Positions 60,987 to 64,000 of a stretch of 64,000 nucleotides of DNA are shown piece by piece. The stretch lies in the NCBI GenBank assembly GCA_003223645.1, contig QHVT01000003.1:248001-312000 (forward strand). Direction: 5' to 3'. Source of the DNA: Acidobacteriota bacterium. Its GTDB lineage: Bacteria; Acidobacteriota; Thermoanaerobaculia; Gp7-AA8. The notes beneath the pieces are model-generated. The model searched no databases and was not told where the DNA came from. It saw only the letters and a program-made list of their open reading frames with translations. Position numbers and translations under genes: made by a program. Each line of letters begins with the position of its first letter. Position 1 is the stretch's first letter.

Positions 60987-62680
60987 GCCATCACCTTCTC
61001 GACCGCGGCGGCCATCACTTCCGAAACCGTCAGCGTTTTTCCTCCCGACCGCGCGAGCACCGCGGTTCGCCCGCGCGGCAGATCGATCTCTGAGCGGAGG
61101 TAGCGATGGAATTGCGCGGCATGACTGAGCTCGACGACGAGAATGCGCTCGCACTGATCGACGAACGCCTGCAGCTCGCTGGCCGGCAACGGCGCGAGAA
61201 TGCGCGGCACGAAGGCCGCGACGCTCGCGCCCATCCCGTTCATTCGTTCGACGGCCTCGCGAACGGTTCCGGCCGACGATCCCCAGCAGAGGATTCCCAG
61301 CTCCGGATGTTCGGCGCCGAAGCGCCGGAACAGGCGATAGCGGTCCGCGATCGCGTCGAGCTTGCGATGACGCTTGTCGTTCATCTGTTCGTGCACGACG
61401 TACATCGAGCTCGGTCGTCCGAGCTCGTCGTGTTCGAGTCCGTTCGTTTGATACATGCCGTGCTCGATGCCCGGAATCGTCATCGGCGAGACGCCGTCTT
61501 CCGTGTAGGCGTAGCGCTTGTACTCATCGACTGGAAGTGCGATCCGCCGCTGCACGACGTCGTGGACGAGCGACGCGGCGTCGACGGTCTCACGTCTCTG
61601 TCCGATCAACTGATCCGACAGGACGATCACCGGCAGCTGATACTCCTCGGCGATGTTGAACGCGTCGACCGTCGTGTGAAACGCATCTTCGACGTCGCAA
61701 CAGGCGAGCACGACGCGCGGCGTATCGCCGTGACTGGCGTAGAGCGCGTGAAAGAGATCCGACTGTTCGCTCTTCGTCGGAATGCCGGTCGAAGGTCCGC
61801 CGCGCTGCACGTCCACGATCACGCTCGGGATCTCCGCGATCGATGACAAACCGAGCATCTCCGCCATCAGCGAGAGGCCCGGACCCGACGTCGCGGTCAT
61901 CGCTTTCGCGCCCGCGAACGAAGCGCCGACGACCGCTCCGATCGCCGCCAGCTCGTCTTCAGTCTGCACGCACGCTCCACCGATGCGCGGCAGCCAATCC
62001 GAAAGGAAGTGCAGGATCTCGGAGGATGGCGTGATCGGATAGCCCGCGAAGAACGTGCAGCCCGCATGCAACGCGCCGAACGCCGCGGCCTCGTTGCCGG
62101 ACATGAGTAGATGCGGCGTCCCCGTGTAGCGCAGGCTTTCCAGCCTGCGCCCCAGGGAGGCAGGCTGGAAAGCCTGCCCCACACCAAAAGCTTTCAAATT
62201 CGCTTCGATCACCGTTTCGCCTTTCTTGCGAAAGCGCTTCTTGATCGCGGCGCGGATTTCGTCGCCGGGAATGTCAAACATCGCCCCGAGGATGCCGATC
62301 GCGACCATGTTCTTCTCGCGTGCGAGCTCGCCAAACGGGACGGCGATGCAGCGAAGCGCCGCGAGCTCCGCGGGTGGCGGATCGTTCGGCTCGTGAAAGA
62401 CGACGCAGTCCGGCGACAGCGCCATCTCGCTGCGGAAGCGCGCGAAGTCGGCGAAGCGGAACACGACCAGCGCGTCATTCGATTCGGCCGGCGCGACGAG
62501 CGGCGCGCTGCTGATGCGAACGGTGCTCGACGACTCGCCGCCTCGAATCTGCGGTCCGTACGCCTCGGTCTTCATGACATGCAGGCCCCGCGCGGCGCAG
62601 GCCATTGCGATCAGATCGCCGGCGACGACTGCGCCGTCGCCGCCCGATCCCACGATCGAGAAAGTGATTGCGTTCTCCAT
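60983..62680 (-). CDS. korA: 2-oxoacid:ferredoxin oxidoreductase alpha subunit (KorA, gamma-alpha fusion)
   Basis: A 565-residue fusion. The gamma domain (about 1-165) has IVGSGGDGAVVAGDLIAMA and EAYGPQIRGGESSSTVRIS. A linker follows at about 166-190. The alpha/pyrimidine domain starts near 195 (GNEAAAFGALHAGCTFFAGY, PITPSSEILHFLSDWLP), with TSGPGLSLMAEMLGLSSIAE near 260. The C-terminal domain is of the transketolase type. The linker is largely encoded by a full palindromic repeat ([20 protein letters not shown]). Its position between domains explains why the frame and fold survive. It starts 57 bases from a GTGA-N6-TCAC site shared with feoB. It pairs with korB; ferredoxin is the acceptor. 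Confidence 0.9.
   Translation of the reverse strand: MENAITFSIVGSGGDGAVVAGDLIAMACAARGLHVMKTEAYGPQIRGGESSSTVRISSAPLVAPAESNDALVVFRFADFARFRSEMALSPDCVVFHEPNDPPPAELAALRCIAVPFGELAREKNMVAIGILGAMFDIPGDEIRAAIKKRFRKKGETVIEANLKAFGVGQAFQPASLGRRLESLRYTGTPHLLMSGNEAAAFGALHAGCTFFAGYPITPSSEILHFLSDWLPRIGGACVQTEDELAAIGAVVGASFAGAKAMTATSGPGLSLMAEMLGLSSIAEIPSVIVDVQRGGPSTGIPTKSEQSDLFHALYASHGDTPRVVLACCDVEDAFHTTVDAFNIAEEYQLPVIVLSDQLIGQRRETVDAASLVHDVVQRRIALPVDEYKRYAYTEDGVSPMTIPGIEHGMYQTNGLEHDELGRPSSMYVVHEQMNDKRHRKLDAIADRYRLFRRFGAEHPELGILCWGSSAGTVREAVERMNGMGASVAAFVPRILAPLPASELQAFVDQCERILVVELSHAAQFHRYLRSEIDLPRGRTAVLARSGGKTLTVSEVMAAAVEKVMA
62123..62183. repeat. Palindromic repeat, full copy, forming the KorA domain linker
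   Basis: GTGTAGCGCAGGCTTTCCAG ... GCAGGCTGGAAAGCCTGCCC CACAC. It is read in frame at residues about 166-186 of KorA, exactly between the gamma and alpha domains. Confidence 0.92.
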
Positions 62681-62737
62681 GTGCGCAATGTCGCGCACCG
62701 CCCGAACGCGCGGCGATGCCGCCGGTCACTACGGCGG

Positions 62738-62751
62738 GTGACGATCGTCAC
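62738..62751. promoter_or_regulatory. Predicted Crp/Fnr-type operator between korA and feoB
   Basis: GTGACGATCGTCAC, identical to the site before tpl. It lies 57 bases upstream of korA and 39 bases upstream of feoB, so it may regulate both directions. Confidence 0.6.
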
Positions 62752-62790
62752 CTCGTGCAGCGACGGCCCATCCCACGATGCACTGAGACA

Positions 62791-64000
62791 ATGTCTCAGC
62801 TCCCAACCACCCGGAGACTCCTGCTCGTCGGCCAGCCGAACGTCGGCAAGTCGCTGATCTTCACGCGCCTCACGCATCGCTACGCGACCGTGTCCAACTA
62901 TCCCGGCACGACTGTCGAGATCACGAGCGCGCTGGCGGAGGTCGACGGCGAATTGCGCGAAGTGATCGACACCCCCGGTACGAACACGCTCTCGCCGCAG
63001 TCGCATGAAGAGCGCGTCACGCGCGATCTGTTGCTCGATGCCGTCGATGCCGACGTCGTGCAGGTCGGCGACATCGGCAATCTCCGCCGCACGCTGCTGC
63101 TCTCGCTGCAGCTCGCCGAGCACGACGTCGCGTTCACGCTTTGCCTCAACATGAGCGACGAGCCGAATGCGCCGGCGATCGACATCGACGCACTCGCCGA
63201 TCGCATCGGCGTGCCTGTCGTCGCGGTGTCGGCACTGCGGCGCTGGAACCTTGAGAAACTCAAGCGGCACGCGGTGCGCCCCACACGCCCGAGATTGATC
63301 GCGCAATACTCGCAAGCCGTCGAAGAGGCGATTGCTGCGAGCGGAAAATCACGCGCCGAAGCGCTGACCGATTTGTCGGACACGTCATTCGCCACGGAGA
63401 TCGCAGCTGCACGCCTGGCGTTCGTGGACGAAGTCCTCTCGGGGAACGCAGGCTCTCCAGCCTGCGCGCCCAGGCCGGGTGAGCGCTTCGGCCACCTCTG
63501 CATGCATTCGATCTGGGGCTGGCCGATTCTTCTCGCGGTGTTGTACGCCGCCTGGCTCTTCGTCGGAAAGTTCGGCGCCGGCACGCTCGTCGATTTCGTG
63601 GAGCGCTCGATCTTCGAAGGGTGGATCAATCCGTGGGCGACGCGAATCATCGACGCGATCGTCCCGATTGCCTTCGTGCGCGACCTCCTCGTCGGTCCGT
63701 ACGGCGTGATCACGATGGCGCTTACCTACGCGATCGCCATCGTCCTTCCGGTCGTCATCACCTTCTTCACGCTTTTCGGCATCCTCGAAGACTCCGGCTA
63801 TCTGCCGCGTCTCGCGGTGATGTTGCATCGCACGTTTCGGCGCATGGGCCTCAACGGCAAGGCCGTGCTTCCGATGGTCCTCGGCCTCGGCTGCGACACG
63901 ATGGCTACGCTGACGACGCGCGTGCTGGAAACGAAGAAAGAGCGAGTGATCGTCACGATCCTTCTCGCTCTCGGCATCCCATGCTCCGCGCAGCTCGGAG
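62791..64000 (+). CDS. feoB: FeoB ferrous iron transporter, 3' end outside window
   Basis: The plus-strand frame opens at the ATG at 62791 and continues past the window end; 403 residues are visible. A GTPase domain has G1 (LLVGQPNVGKSL), G2 (YPGTTVE), G3 (VIDTPG) and G4 (LCLNMSDEP; the usual NMxD). A helical spacer follows, then the membrane part (WPILLAVLYAAWLFVGKFGA). The conserved GCDTMATLTTRVLETKKER is the Feo core region with the Cys. FeoB imports Fe(II) in anaerobic cells. A repeat arm adds about 12 residues (NAGSPACAPRPG) between the G domain and the first helix. No feoA is visible. Confidence 0.93.
   Translation, partial: MSQLPTTRRLLLVGQPNVGKSLIFTRLTHRYATVSNYPGTTVEITSALAEVDGELREVIDTPGTNTLSPQSHEERVTRDLLLDAVDADVVQVGDIGNLRRTLLLSLQLAEHDVAFTLCLNMSDEPNAPAIDIDALADRIGVPVVAVSALRRWNLEKLKRHAVRPTRPRLIAQYSQAVEEAIAASGKSRAEALTDLSDTSFATEIAAARLAFVDEVLSGNAGSPACAPRPGERFGHLCMHSIWGWPILLAVLYAAWLFVGKFGAGTLVDFVERSIFEGWINPWATRIIDAIVPIAFVRDLLVGPYGVITMALTYAIAIVLPVVITFFTLFGILEDSGYLPRLAVMLHRTFRRMGLNGKAVLPMVLGLGCDTMATLTTRVLETKKERVIVTILLALGIPCSAQLG
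63441..63475. repeat. Palindromic repeat, single arm (diverged), in feoB
   Basis: GAACGCAGGCTCTCCAGCCTGCGCGCC. In frame, NAGSPACAP, residues about 217-228, between the GTPase/spacer region and the membrane domain. Confidence 0.75.

Overview
This window is high-GC bacterial chromosome. It carries tightly packed operons for anaerobic energy metabolism, three small toxin-antitoxin-like loci, and a dispersed palindromic repeat family. The gene mix (multihaem cytochromes, Ahb-type haem synthesis, 2-oxoacid:ferredoxin oxidoreductase, NfnAB, Hyb-type hydrogenase) and the repeat style suggest an anaerobic or facultative soil or sediment bacterium, most likely an Acidobacteriota member. No 16S gene or other decisive marker is present, so the taxonomy is inference.

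Layout. 0-1.8 kb: a PIN-domain gene with its partner, a decayed hemA 3' end and a YtxH-type protein. 1.9-11.3 kb: amino acid and electron metabolism, with tyrosine phenol-lyase, NfnAB, a macro-domain protein, a universal stress protein, tryptophanase and a TonB receptor. 11.3-21.3 kb: an apparent extracellular electron transfer locus. Its minus-strand arm has two monohaem cytochromes, a heptahaem NapC/NirT protein, an 11-haem/cytochrome b fusion and CcmDC. Its plus-strand arm has an OmcA/MtrC-type decahaem, an MtrA/DmsE-type decahaem and an MtrB/PioB-type barrel. 21.4-24 kb: an accessory patch (RHH/MazF, GIY-YIG, metallo-hydrolase). 24-34.5 kb: a membrane protein running in frame into a cytochrome c, a Rieske/cytochrome b/11-haem complex, then a molybdoenzyme cluster with a second Rieske protein and a TDT-family transporter. 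34.5-35.9 kb: an aspartyl-protease-like gene and a VapBC-type pair. 35.9-39.3 kb: ahbC, fused ahbAB and ahbD, for haem from sirohaem. 39.4-46.6 kb: a nickel-transporter-like gene and hypBA, an enoyl-CoA hydratase, and hypE-D-C-F. 46.7-48.9 kb: a YwiC-like protein, a di-iron Fe-S repair protein and a Crp/Fnr regulator. 49-54.5 kb: Hyb-type [NiFe] hydrogenase. 55-59.5 kb: ccmE-F-G-H-I. 59.5-64 kb: korAB and the start of feoB.

The parts fit together. Hydrogenase and quinone-linked complexes can feed electrons to multihaem cytochromes and a porin-cytochrome conduit. Ahb makes haem, Ccm attaches it to cytochromes c, Hyp and the putative nickel transporter mature the hydrogenase, FeoB brings iron, and KorAB/NfnAB handle ferredoxin. 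A GTGA-N6-TCAC palindrome precedes many of these operons, six times with a 56-57 nt gap to the start codon, and the window encodes one Crp/Fnr regulator. This looks like one regulon.

The most unusual feature is the repeat family (GTGTAGCGCAGGCTTTCCAG and its reverse complement). Of about 19 copies, about 16 lie inside reading frames, adding short peptides (AQAFQPA / GRLESLRYT or AGFPAC types) at protein termini, linkers or even mid-domain.
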